From the NCBI GenBank assembly GCA_910890315.1, contig CAJVGD010000010.1, positions 868,001 through 932,000 of the forward strand: DNA of 64,000 nucleotides, read 5' to 3'. Source of the DNA: Serendipita indica DSM 11827 (Eukaryota > Basidiomycota > Agaricomycetes > Sebacinales > Serendipitaceae). The translations under genes and the position numbers were made by a program. Positions 12,601 through 23,600 of this stretch are shown in pieces; the first letter of the stretch is position 1; each line of letters begins with the position of its first letter. Below the pieces are notes generated by a model, which did no database searches, was not told the DNA's origin, and saw only the letters and a program-made list of their open reading frames with translations.

Positions 12601-12880
12601 ACAAACCTTTGTCTTGAGCGTCTGCGCCGCGAATGTCTTGACGGCATCTGAGCAATCTGGGTTGATCAACAGCGAGGATGAGATCTCCCAGGCTTCGATC
12701 TTGATTTTATGCACGTTAGCGTCTTCCAACCCGAGGGGTATGTCATCTACTGACTGTGTGCTGAAAGTCCTGGAGCCACTCGTTGGCGCCTGCAATCTGT
12801 TGTTTATCTGTAGACGTTGCAAAAACAGAGAGAGCAGCATTAATTTTTGCCAGAGTTTCTTGGTTGGCAGCGGTAGCCAT
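9663..12880 (-). CDS. Transportin-3/Mtr10-type karyopherin beta
   Basis: A multi-exon minus-strand gene of roughly 930 residues, matching the Mtr10/TNPO3 size class. The start at 12880 gives the importin N-terminus: ALSVFATSTDKQQIAGANEW, LQDFQHTV, then EAWEISSSLL and AAQTLKTK after a spliced junction. Downstream helices match the HEAT-repeat body of TNPO3, including YSAGPRKILIQVCLALSALS, LPDDLTSNSRIP, HPRVRYAATMLMSRYTPW, and EAIGWIISSMP. The last exon ends with a basic tail (SVLRAKDRRRPLDR) and a TAG at 9663-9665. The family imports SR and other RNA-binding proteins into the nucleus in a Ran-dependent way. Several introns of about 50 nt interrupt the frame. The start lies only 68 bp from that of the divergently oriented RRM gene. 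Confidence 0.88.
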
Positions 12881-12948
12881 TGCGCGGGAAAAGAATTGGC
12901 GTAAGTGGCGAACAAACAAGCCTCTTCTTGGACTCTCTCCCCCCCATC
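12881..12948. promoter_or_regulatory. 68-bp shared divergent promoter/5' UTR
   Basis: The start codons of the transportin gene (minus, 12880) and the RRM gene (plus, 12949) are separated by only 68 bp, so the two genes must share or overlap core promoter and leader sequence. The RRM side is a pyrimidine tract (ctctctccccccc). No TATA box is visible. Confidence 0.5.
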
Positions 12949-14430
12949 ATGTCTCCTCTCCCCGTCAACTCTCAGCGTTCTGTTCGTGTCGAGAACATTA
13001 GTCCACGCAGTAAGCACGCCTCTCGACGCGCAGGGGATTGTAGCTGACGCGAGAAAACCCAGCGACGCTCGCCGACGTCGAACAGCTCTTCAACACGCTG
13101 ATCGGCGCGTCTATACAAACCCAGATCTCATCTATTCTGACGCGTATACAGGCTCTGTAATCAACACGCGTGAGCATGTCATCGTCAGTACGCTCCAACG
13201 CTGGTTCGAAGTCACGCTCGACAGCGAGGCCTCGGCGACGTAGGCGCGAATTCTCTGCCTCTAACCCTTTTCTCATATTTACTAGTAAAGCTCTTTCACT
13301 CTCTGGACACGTTCTTCAGGGCATGCCCATGTTCGTCTCCCCCTCTTTTTGCATTGGCACTCCTTATTCACGCTTCCCAGTCAAGTCGGCTTGTTGTTTG
13401 ATCCAGACCTCCTCGTAAACGTTTCCCAAAAGTCGCAATCGGACATTGCGGCCGATGAGACGCGTCGCAACCTCTACGTGCTTGGTCTTCCTCACGACTT
13501 TTCGCTGTAAGCGGCTTTGTTTGCAAAAGGCACGTTGCTTGTCTGACGAGCCTGTAGAGATGAATTCAAGGCACTCTTTCGACCATATGGTACCATCGAA
13601 CATGCCGTAATTCTCGCCGTTCTCGATAACTTTTCTCGCCGTCGCGGCTTTGTCGTCTTTGCTACCCATGCTCAAGCTCGCGCCGCTATGAGGGCGACAC
13701 ACAAGATCGGTGTCAAGTCAGTACATTTCGTCATCCCCTCACTACGATCTACTAACAATATGACAGAGGTCACCAGCTCAATGTGTCCTGGGCAGTTGTT
13801 CAGCGATCTTCCGGTTTTCTCGACGGTGCTGACCGGGTAGGTGAAGCACTTGGAGATAACTCAGCCTCCGCAAGGAAGCCCAGTAAGGAAACCATCGCTC
13901 CTACAAACGACGGACCAGCAAAGCGTCCCAGCAACCCTATCGCATCCTCAAATACGACCGCTCATGACTCGAAGCATGCTCTATCCACTGATTTTATCAA
14001 TGACAATCTCGGCACTACTTTTGCCTCTACTCTGCTCGTTTCCAACCTCTGCCCATGGCTCTTCCAGACCCATATCGATATTCACGCTCTCTTTGCTCCC
14101 TATGGCTTCGTTAAGAGGATTACGTTTATTCCTCCGCTTCAGACCGTTCCGTCCCCCAAAGAGTCACCAAAGGCTGTTATCGTCGAATACGCTGATCTTC
14201 AAAGCGCGCTCTCTGCGCTCTATCAGCTCAGTAATACTGCATTTGGAACGTCTATTGTTCGCGCGAGTCTCTTCAAGGACGCTATGCAACGTGCCATCGC
14301 CCTCCAAGTTTCCGAGCCAACCGCCACTTTGACATCGAATCATCATATCTCGGCAGCTCCCCTATACGACCAAGCAAAGCGCACTCACGAGACCGAGCAT
14401 ACTCAAAAGTCGCGCGTTGATGTCCAGTAG
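12949..14430 (+). CDS. RNA-binding protein with two or three RRM-like domains
   Basis: Spliced gene starting with MSPLPVNSQRSVRVENISPR at 12949. The exons give a first RRM-like fold (ADVEQLFNTLIG ... RWFEVTLDSEASATKALSLS), then a clear RRM (RRNLYVLGLPHDFS ... EFKALFRPYGTIEHAVILAV, with the RNP1-like RRRGFVVFATH), a Ser/Lys-rich linker, and a third one (TLLVSNLCPWLFQTHIDIHA, LFAPYGFVKRITFIP, KAVIVEYADLQSALSAL). It presumably binds RNA, and its close neighbour is an importin of the class that carries RNA-binding proteins. The second intron is best modelled as a 32-nt GT-AG intron (about 13157-13188). The exact 3' end is uncertain: the frame closes at 14430, but an extra exon further on cannot be excluded. 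Confidence 0.72.
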
Positions 14431-14965
14431 GCTAGCCAGTGAGCGTTGCTGTGTCATACCTTGGACGGTAGTGACTGGCCGAGGCATCCCTGCATTATCC
14501 TTATCAGTAATCGTCATCAACTCAATGTTTCTCAACTGCACCGTCATCTCACCTTCGCCGTGGTCTCAGCCTCGTCGCGACCTCACCCTAGGCAGCGGCT
14601 CAGAATAGATGCCACCTCACTTGCGACACCATCTCACTTCCTTTTCGGGCTGATTCCCATTGATTCGTGCACCCTAGGTCCCTCGTGGGTAGCCCCACCG
14701 TTTTCCCTTCTATCTCGCTGTTTTGTCCACAGACGTGTCCTACTCTGTGTGGAACTCGTTCTGTATTGCTTTCTCACTGTCTCCTTCATGTCTCTGCACG
14801 GCCGTCACAGTCTATCACCTCCTAGGCGATTGGCACCTGTAGATGAAACACTCCATGTATCGACCCTCGCATCCACTCGCATCACGCTTGTATTCGTTTG
14901 AAATAGAAGCACGATATTGCATACACACATGGAAAAGCGCTACATAAGATATACATCACGATGGG
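14431..14965. other. Convergent 3' intergenic region
   Basis: It lies between the ends of two convergent genes. The sequence is rich in CTC/CAC and pyrimidine runs. A plus-strand open frame (14446-14901) has no recognisable domain. It could be 3' UTR or a missed terminal exon of the RRM gene. Confidence 0.4.
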
Positions 14966-17049
14966 TCACGTCTTGACAAACGGCAGCCGCGTCAACCATG
15001 GACTTCGACCAAGCCACCGCCGCCATTCGAGACCGTTTTTGCCATATATAGCGATTGCAACGCCAACGACGACGACAATGACGACACTGCCCACGACGAC
15101 AACTTTACCACGTCCGCGTCCAAACACACCGACAGCCGCCTTATTCGTTTTGCGCTTCTTGAGCATCCTCTCCTCTTCTGCTCTTTTTCGAGCTGCACGA
15201 GCAAGCTCTGCCTCGCGTTCAAGCGCCTCTTCGTCCTCGTCTTTCCACGGCCGGACGACCAGTTCGGGTCGGAGGACCATTCGTTCCGCCATGTCGTCGC
15301 TGATCAGATCTGTATTGTTGGTCGCCCATGCGTCTGTCGACTTGAGCGCACCAGCTCTCCGACCACTGTTAGATTCGTCGCGGGCTGGATTTTGGATTCC
15401 TGGTGTCTCGCACCAGGTGAACACGACGCTTTGAGATCCCATGATTTGCGAAAGCTTCAGGCTCTTTGGGGGATGTAATTTGTGCAGCTCGTCGGATTGG
15501 GCGAGAAGAGACGTGAGCGTGATGGTCGGCTTCTTCTTTATCGGCGTCGTTGGACTCTCTTCGATGTGAATACCCTTTGAGGGTCTTTCTTCCTCTTCTG
15601 CACGATCTGAAGAAGGAGAAGGTGGTTCGAGCGGCGGAAAGTCGAGCGTAGAGTCGATATCTAGGGGCGGTGGTTTGGCAGACGCGGGTAATGACGAGTC
15701 TGGGATGGGCGCCAGTGTAGGCGATGTGCCCGGAGATGGAATGGACTCTGTCGCAGAGTCTGCGAGCGTCCACGACTGTGATGAGTCCATGGACGACGCC
15801 ATGGTGAGCTCGGACGTCTCTGGTATTGACCACGTATGCGAAGCCGAAAGGTCCGGTGGCGAAGTGGGCTCCCATTTCTCGGATGGACTCGTCGGTACCA
15901 CCTCTTCCTCTTTGATTGGCTCACCGGTGTTGATATGGTCGACAAGTTCGGGCGACGTGCAGAGCAGGGCATGCATCATTCCCTCGTCGCCAGTTTCGTA
16001 CAAATGTTGCACCTCTTCTTTGCGCGCAAGGATGAGGGTGGTAGCGAGATAGACGATGGATATCGGTGGGCGGGAGAGTAGGTAATCGAACATGTGCTGT
16101 ACAATCTCCAGAGTTGGCACGTCATGCGAAAAGTATGTTAGGATATTTGAGAGTGCAAAATAGGGCAACGGAGAGTGGGCGGTGAGCTGGGTTGTATAGG
16201 CAGGGTCGATTGCCTTGAGGAGCTGCTTAACTAGCCTATAAGTGATGAGTTCTGGGTAGATAAGTGTGATAATGAAGAGTACCGTAGCATGCCGACCAAG
16301 GGTTCTAACCCTGGGCCCATGGAATCTCGAAGCCGGTGGAGGCTGAGCTTTTCGGTGGCCAGATGAAGCGCGTCGGCAGAATCTTCACCCGCTTGCTCGA
16401 ACGTCAACAGTAGGATAGAAATGATGTCATGATATCCCTATTTCGCTTTAGCCGAAGGGGTTTAAAAGTCGACAAAGGACTTGCCTGAAAGTAAGCCAAT
16501 TTCGGTCGTTTCCGAAGAACGTGCACAATGACGTTGTGTAATTGTGCTTTGAGGTCGTCTTTCGACTTGACAGAGACTTCGCCATCTGCCAAGAGGTAAT
16601 GAGGATGCATGCTGGTTGCCATTGCCAGCATAGACGTACCAGCTGGATATATGACAAAACTCCTGTCCGTGTCGAGTCCGACCTGTCGCTCGTCTTTGTG
16701 CGGTTCGAGTTGTTGTAGCTCATCTCCAGCTGCTGGTGACTATATCACGGTGTCAGTGTGAGAGCGAGGGACGGCGACGATGTACACACGCTGGAAATGC
16801 GTTGTGCGTTTAATAGAAAGCGCCTTCAGGATGATTAGACGGATAGGAGCACGTGTAGAAATATCCGGAGTACCAAGCATCAACGCGGGCTTTGCCAAAT
16901 CCTCCTGGGAGGAGTGAGATTGCTCGGAGGGCGTCCCAATCGGCATGTTGTATTGCTGTATATACATTGTGTTCTGTGCTGGTGTCGAATGTAGCGTCCC
17001 TGACATCCTGGAGATGTACTTTGTCCTCGAGTGCATGAATAGCCGCCAT
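14966..17049 (-). CDS. TBC-domain Rab GTPase-activating protein, Gyp8/TBC1D20 type
   Basis: The minus-strand spliced gene begins at 17049 and ends at the TGA at 14966-14968. The N-terminus has ISLLPGGFGKARVDAW, typical of the TBC1D20/Gyp8 family. Both catalytic fingers are present: the arginine finger in VGLDTDRSFVIYP (IxxDxxR) and the glutamine finger in KLAYFQGYHDIISILL (YxQ). The TBC C-terminal helices follow (YFALSNILTYFSHDVPTL, RPPISIVYLATTLILARKEE). A long acidic, Ser/Pro-rich linker leads to a coiled, basic segment and a single C-terminal membrane anchor (VVVVGSVVIVVVVGVAIAIY), as expected for this tail-anchored ER/Golgi RabGAP class. Both fingers being intact argues for an active GAP toward Rab1/Ypt1-type GTPases (inference). 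Confidence 0.85.
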
Positions 17050-17226
17050 GAAAATGAATAGTAAGAAATAGAAAAGAGACGAGAGATGCCGAGAGCTTGC
17101 GTGGCTCGGACGGGCAATGTCGACGTCGGCGTCAGGCTTTGTTGACTAAACGCGCACTCTCTGTTCCAAATGCTTGGACTTTTCCGCCTCGTCGCTAAAG
17201 GACACTCTCGCACACTCGCATACGCA

Positions 17227-18608
17227 ATGTCGACCGCACTCGTGACTGTGACTCGTCCAGCAAAGGAGCAACAGAATGGGCCCCGTCCAGCCCACCATCG
17301 AAATGACACAAAGAGCCTCTTCCAGAATCCATGGCCGTCGTTTGTGTACGCTTCCCTCTTTGGTTCTTGGAATATTCTAATACTTCTATAGGGATGTTCC
17401 CCCGGCCGTTATGGCTGGCTTTCTCTGGAAGTCCATCTTCAGCCTCCCTAAACCGCCAAAGGACATCGAGGCGCTTCTCAAATGGCAGAAGCCAACATGG
17501 GGCTCGGAAGCCAACAAGAACGAGCTCAAAGCAACCTGGTTGGGTCATGCTTGCTTCCTCGTCGAACTACCAACGCCCAAAGGTGCAAGCCGAGGTGCAC
17601 GTATCCTGTTCGATCCAGTCCTGTCCCATCGCTGCTCGCCCTTTTCGTTCATGGGCCCGGCCCGTTACACCCGTACGTATTAGTTACTTCATTTTATTCA
17701 TTTTGTTTCATCTCAGCCAATCCCCCCCCCCCCTAGGCCCTCCCATTTCCCTCGAGGAGCTCGGCAACCTTACGCACGTCGACGCCGTCGTAATATCTCA
17801 CGATCACTATGACCATATGGACGTTCAATCACTCGCCATTCTCAAGGAGAAACACAACCCTCACTTCTTTGCGCCGCTCAACAACGACGACAGGTTTGTC
17901 GGCGTTGACATTGCCCCGACCCACTTTCATTGCCTCGACTGGTGGGAAGATCGTGAAGTCTCCGTCCAACTCCCCCCATCTCCTCAACTCAAGCAAGAAG
18001 GTGCGGCTGGCGAAGCGACAGAAGGCCCGACCGTTCATTTCCGGCTCACCTGCACACCCTCGCAGCACCAGTCCGCTCGAACGCCCTTTGATCGCTTTCA
18101 CACCCTTTGGGGATCATGGGCACTCGAAGAGCTTCACGTAACTTCCCCCTCGTCTCCACCCACCGTCGGCTACAAAGTCTGGTTCGCAGGGGACACTGGG
18201 TATAGACACGTTGCACAAGGTCAAGACGAGGACACGGTTCCATATTGTCCGGCGTTCAAGGAGATTGGTGAAAAGTTTGGCGGATTCGACCTCGGCTTGA
18301 TCCCCATTGGTGCCTATGATCCACGCCAAGCAATGAGTTCCTGGCACGCTTCTCCAAACGATGCAGTCAGAATTTTCCAGGATGTGAGGGCGAAAAAGGC
18401 GATTGCGATGCATTGGGGGTAATGTCGTTTCTTTATCCCAAGTCTTTTGGCACTAAAGTCCCTTGTTTACAGAACCTGGACTCTGACCATCGAACCTGTC
18501 CTTGAGCCACCTCGTCTGCTCGCTGCAGCCGTCGAAAAGGCGGGTCTTGCATCAGACGCGTTCGATACTTGTGGCTTGGGCGAGACCGTCATCATTCCCC
18601 GCTCTTGA
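17227..18608 (+). CDS. NAPE-PLD-like metallo-beta-lactamase-fold phospholipase
   Basis: Four exons (17227-17345, 17392-17672, 17737-18418, 18473-18608) give 405 residues. The N-terminus carries NPWPSF and a tryptophan-rich approach to the fold (KATWLGHACFLVELP). The zinc motif is VVISHDHYDHMD (HxHxDH). Further ligands are in GDTGYRH and near the end (AIAMHWGTWTLTIEP). FSFMGPARYTRPP matches the family segment before the metal site. NAPE-PLD enzymes release N-acylethanolamines from N-acyl-phosphatidylethanolamines; yeast Fmp30 is the fungal relative. The third intron contains a run of 12 C just before its acceptor. The start lies 177 bp from the divergent RabGAP gene. Confidence 0.88.
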
Positions 18609-19119
18609 TAACTATGTTTCTAGTATGCTAACCTATGTTTCAATGACGGTCGAAACCTGTTTGAAGGTCTAGCGGGGGAAATAAACGCTCAAGTTTCGCT
18701 GTATCAAGACATGGTTTCTGTGCTACATCGGGAAGTAAATCCGAAAATTGTTTCTCATAATCGCCAAAGCGAACTACTCGCCTCCCGGCGTGGTTCATGA
18801 ATCACGGCCAATGGCCTTGCCTTGCCTCCATACCACCCCGGAAGAGTGGTAACTCCAAAAATATGCCGTGATTTGCTCATTGATCGCATAGGCGATTGGG
18901 TCTGAACCTGGCAGGTTAACTGCTGAGCCGCATGGCTGTGAACATATGCAAATTCATTGCCCACAGAATTGCGCAGAGTTTCGTATCTTATTTGTGAGGT
19001 AACAGCACCCATTGTGCGTGCAATAAGGGCTCCCCGCTCCAGCACCCAGACCGCCTGGCCACTTGCTTCGAAGGATATAGACCTTGCACGCGCATCTTCT
19101 GCCACTGACACCCCTCACA
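18609..19119. other. Intergenic, no gene recognised
   Basis: Contains the 3' flank of the NAPE-PLD-like gene and the upstream region of the small helical protein at 19120. Open frames on both strands lack motifs and splice support. Confidence 0.4.
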
Positions 19120-19867
19120 ATGCCGCAAATTTACCCAATCACCAAAACCCAAATGCTCACCCGAGTGCTCAACCCAAGCATGCTTATCATTGCTGTGCAA
19201 CTCTCCGTTTTGAAACAAGACATGGTTCAAGTTATTCAAAAGGCGGGATCAACAACAGGTTTGCCTTTCATCAGGGCAATTGACACCGATAAGGCCGTCG
19301 GGGCGACCACAGTGGCCCTTCGTCACGCTGTACACCTAACGGAGCTGGCGCCAATTCCCTTCCTAAAGGGACTGGTTTCTCTTGCGCTCCAAGTAGCTGA
19401 ATCGATAGAGGTGAGGGCCCATACGCTGTACTGGCGTTGGTCATTTATTTTACCCGTAGGCGAAAAGACAAAGAAAGAGAACGGCCGAATCGTTGAAAGT
19501 TCATGCTACCAGTCTTCTCGGTTTGGTCGAGCAGTATGCCGAAGTCGAAAACTTGGCGCCAGGGGTCAAAACCGCACTGCATCAGCTGTCTGAGTATGTG
19601 ATGTCTATGCGATTTGTCGGACTAATGACCGGCTTTTTATGGTACAATAGGAGCCTTAAAAATGTGCACATTCGGTTAAGCCGCATGCTAGAGAAAAGGC
19701 CGCGGTACTTTTTCCAGTCCAGTGATGCAGAAATCATCAAAGACTGTACAGATGAAATCCAAAGAGCTTGTAGTATCTTCAACGTATGTTTCATCTCCTT
19801 GGCTCACTGTTCCCTGCTTAATTGGTATCAGATGGCTTGCAATTTGTACCTGATTCAACAAAGATAA
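19120..19867 (+). CDS. Small MLKL/HeLo-like four-helix-bundle protein
   Basis: Four exons (19120-19410, 19460-19593, 19651-19783, 19832-19867) give 197 residues with a clean in-frame stop. HAVHLTELAPIPFLKGLVSL and ALQVAESIEAKRQRKRTAES, then LLGLVEQYAEVENLAP, resemble the N-terminal helical domain found on many Agaricomycete NLR-like and kinase proteins, where it is compared to the MLKL/HeLo bundle (the closest family motif I recall is xTELAPIPFLKG). Here the protein stops right after the helical region (MACNLYLIQQR), with no NACHT, NB-ARC, TPR or kinase domain downstream. It is therefore either a stand-alone bundle or a truncated member. Such domains can oligomerise and act on membranes. A function in cell death is inference only. 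Confidence 0.55.
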
Positions 19868-20600
19868 ATGAGGAATGCCGATCTTAAATGCCATAACCAC
19901 GTTTCATTCTGTTGTTTATGGAGTCTTTGATTGATTTTGCAGCAGCGATTGATTGGGTCGATGAAGTCTTTCATTGTAACCTGTGCTCGAATATGTAAGT
20001 ATAACCATCGCATCTTCTCGGAATTCGAAGCGAATGAAGGAACGAGACCTCAGAGGTCACTCACGATTCCGGCGCAACACGACCAGCACATCAAACCCCT
20101 CAGTAGATTACAGGGACTTGCCGCGTCCCACGGTGGGTCATACCCGCCATCGAATGTAGTATCCCTCCTAAATTTAAGTCTAGCTGATACCAGATATCAG
20201 GGATATATCGTATGGACGTAGCTCTGCAGGTCTCAGACACGACTGATAAGTGCTGACGACAGCAGCCTTATAGCTCTTCACTATGGAATTGGCTGAGCGA
20301 TCTGAAATACATCCCTCAGTTTCAACATTATCGTTCCACAAGCCCTGGGGGATGGGGCGCGCTAGCCATCGACCCTTTGAACTACCGGCTGAACAGAAAA
20401 AGGCATTCAGGGGCCGTCTCTTGTGCTTTACGGTCTGCTGTAGTCCACGGCGAAGGCAGCTCGTAACGAGTATTTATGAAAGATATGGCAAATAAAGCAA
20501 TGTCGTAGGTACAATAAATGGTATGAAAGAGCGGAAGCGTCTATGCGAGACGCGTAAAGGAGTGTGTCCATCGTCGCAGCCAACAGAAATTCTAAACAGT
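19868..20600. other. Intergenic, possible remnant of a longer upstream gene
   Basis: No recognisable domain follows the early stop of the four-helix gene. If that gene was once longer, this stretch could hold eroded sequence, but I see no motif that supports it. Confidence 0.3.
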
Positions 20601-23600
20601 CTAAATGGCACCAACACCAGGAAGCGTGAATCCAGCTGCGTTGGGCCAGTTACCGAGACCGGCCAAATCGCCTCCGATACGGACCCATTGGCTGTACGAG
20701 GGCGTCGGACCATCGAGTACAAACAGTTGGTACCATCCGAGCGGACAGATTCGTACACTTGGCGGTGCAGTGATGGTACAAACATTGCCCGCGCACGTAA
20801 ACGCCGGGAAGAAGGTTCGTTGTCCAAACACGGCTCCGTGCGTCGTCGACGAGGCGCCAATGAGTGACACGCGCATGGTCGAGGTAGTTCCCGTTCGTAG
20901 GGTGACCGTAATCTGGTACTGTCCACCGTATACCCAGTCTCGTGTGGCGATTGTGAAAGATGGTTGTGGGAGTCCACTCGAGAGATAGGGTGGGACGTAG
21001 ACTTCCATGCGATATTCTTGTGGGTTTGTGTTATCCTGTGGATCACTTCCGGTGACGAGGATTCGCCCGTCGTGCAAGAGGATCGCCTCGGAATGGTACA
21101 AGCGCGCAACGCTAGTCGAACCCAGGATAGAGAAACGTTTTCCGCGTGGTTGGCTTGGGTCATAGATCTGAGCTTGCAAGTTTGGCTTTACCGCAAGACC
21201 GAAACCTGAAGGAGTGGTTGAGCCGTTTGTCTAACATGTGTCCAAAAAAACCAAGACATACCGGCAACACCTTGCTGCGCACCTCCTCCAATCCAGTACG
21301 TTCCATCAGGGAGAGCGACCATGAGTGGCATAACACGCTTCGTGGGCATCCTCTCCAACACCCATTGGGCACCGGCGACTTCGGGCTGGATGCTAGCGCA
21401 GTTGTCGAGCGCAATACCAAAGGATGAACCACCACAAACGATAATCTCAATCGGAGCTGTATAAGGCGCCTTTTGTGGCAAGATCATCGAGACACCGGAC
21501 ATTGGATATGTGCGGCCACCGGCAGCGTTGACGGCAGCTGGAATCGTTGGGAGCGTTCGAATAGTGGCAAACGTCGTCTCATCGAGAATGCGAGCCTCGT
21601 TGTAGTAAATGACGAGAATTCCTCCGGCGGGCATCGTATAGGTGAACGGATAGAGATTGTTTGGATCTGTTCGGAAGAGCCAGTCCATGTACAACTAGAC
21701 AAAGAGTTAGCGAGACCTCGATAGAACATGAGGACGCACATAGGTCGGTCCGCCAGCTGGCTTGGGGAGAATTTCGAGTGTAGGAACTGGCTTGCCATTG
21801 GAACCTTCTTCGCCACCGACGACGAGAACTGAGCCATTGGCCATGACCATTGCGCCGGGGTACCATCGTCCTTGCTGAAAGGAATCTCAGCTACAGCTAT
21901 AATCGGACGAAAACGTATGCATACCTGAAGATGGAGGCTGTCGTACACCTCTTCCCAATCCGTCGTACCATTGACACCGGGGCTTCCTGACGGCGTATAG
22001 AACCGAACACCGCGCGTCGAGTCGAGACTCCATCCACCGACAGAGAGAATACGCCCTTTACGATCCGGGAGGACAATATTGGCAGCACAGAACACATCAG
22101 AGGAGACATGCATCTCTCTCCAGGCCTTTTTATAGTCATTGGCAAGCGAATAGTCGAGCTCGTATGCGCCTGTCGAATTTGGTGCACCCGTGCCGTACTT
22201 TTCCATAAAGTTGACCTTGTTGTTGATACCGAGCGTCGCAATGAGGGGGATGACAATGCCGCCGATCAAAAGCTCGTATCGGCCAGTGTTTGCGGGCTTG
22301 TTCCAAACAAAGAGCGGATTAGTGGCCATATTCCAAGTGTATATGAGCAGCTTTCCAACTCCTCCGCAATAATCTGTCGGCGAGCCCGTGCACGCGATGT
22401 TGCAATCTCCGTCGGGGGCCTGTGCGGTCGTGATTTGGCTCGGGTCACCGCAGAAGCACTGAGTTCCGAATTCTAGCGAAGCTGCAGGGTAGCCGTAGCT
22501 ACTGCAGAGATTGAGACAGCCGTCTATGGTGGTGGCAGTCTGGCTCTCGATGAGGTAGTCGAAGACACGGAGTCCACTAGGTGCTTCAGCATAGCAACCG
22601 AGGTATTGGTAAGATCCAGGGAGATTGGCCTTTTTGATCGTTGGAACGGGGTAGACTGGGAAAGTCGCCGTGGCCGCATACACGTTGAGTCGATTTGGGC
22701 CTCCGCATGCATGGGTCGTGTCTCCAGGGCATGCCATGTTACAATCAGCTTCCGAGTTAGCCTTTGAAACCGTGAGTTTCCGCGCACGCTGCCCACCGCC
22801 CACACGCCGAGACACTCACCTTAACAGCCGCGTTCTGCAGGTGATTCCCACACCAACATTCGTTTCCGTATTGAAGCCCAGCCACTTTATAGCCTGCTGC
22901 AGAGCATTGAGAGATGCAGCTCAGCGCGGAATTGGTCTGGCTGGCCGGCTGGGCGAGGCTGAAGATACGGCCATAGGCGTTGTCGACCCAGCATGCATTG
23001 TAGGTCCATGTTCCAGGCAATCCAGTCGTAAGCGGTGTTACTCCACCTCCGCCTCCACCTCCTCCGCCACCAGGGGGCGGGTTCGTGGGCGTAGGGACGA
23101 CGCCGTTGTATTTGTACAAGTTGAGGCGATTTGGACCACCACAGTAGTGAAGATTATCTGCTTGGCAGACCATGTTACATCCAGAATTGTCTTGTACGGT
23201 TCCTCCGTTCTGGACTGCGGAGCCGCAATCTGCGAGAGAGGGTCAGGAGCTCGAGTTGTACCGTTTCCAGAACAATACTCACAGCATTCGGCAGCGTATT
23301 CGAGACCAGCATAGCTGTATCCCGCATTGTAGCAGGCATCCGCGCACTTTTGGACAGTCGCGGCACCGTTCATAGCCAAAGCAACAGGAAGAGAGCGAGC
23401 TGCAGGGTTGTCGCTCCAGCACCCTGGCTTTGCCAGTTTCCATACGTAGCGAGGACAGAAGGTCCGGTCGGTGTGGCGCTCGGAGTTGTTGACGTCGACG
23501 TCGAACTACGACTTGTGGTTGTAGTCGTTTGTGTCGATTGGGCAGTCGAAGTCGAAGTCGAGGTCACGGCACCATACGAATAGAGGTTCAAGCCGTTGCC

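Noticed and set aside
15369-15875. Minus-strand frame with His/Arg-rich sequence in the RabGAP linker
   Set aside because: Out-of-frame shadow of the Ser/Pro-rich linker of the TBC protein, whose own frame continues to the membrane anchor.
17720-17736. Run of 12 C as a possible assembly fault
   Set aside because: It lies in an intron immediately before the acceptor and acts as a polypyrimidine tract. It does not affect the frame.
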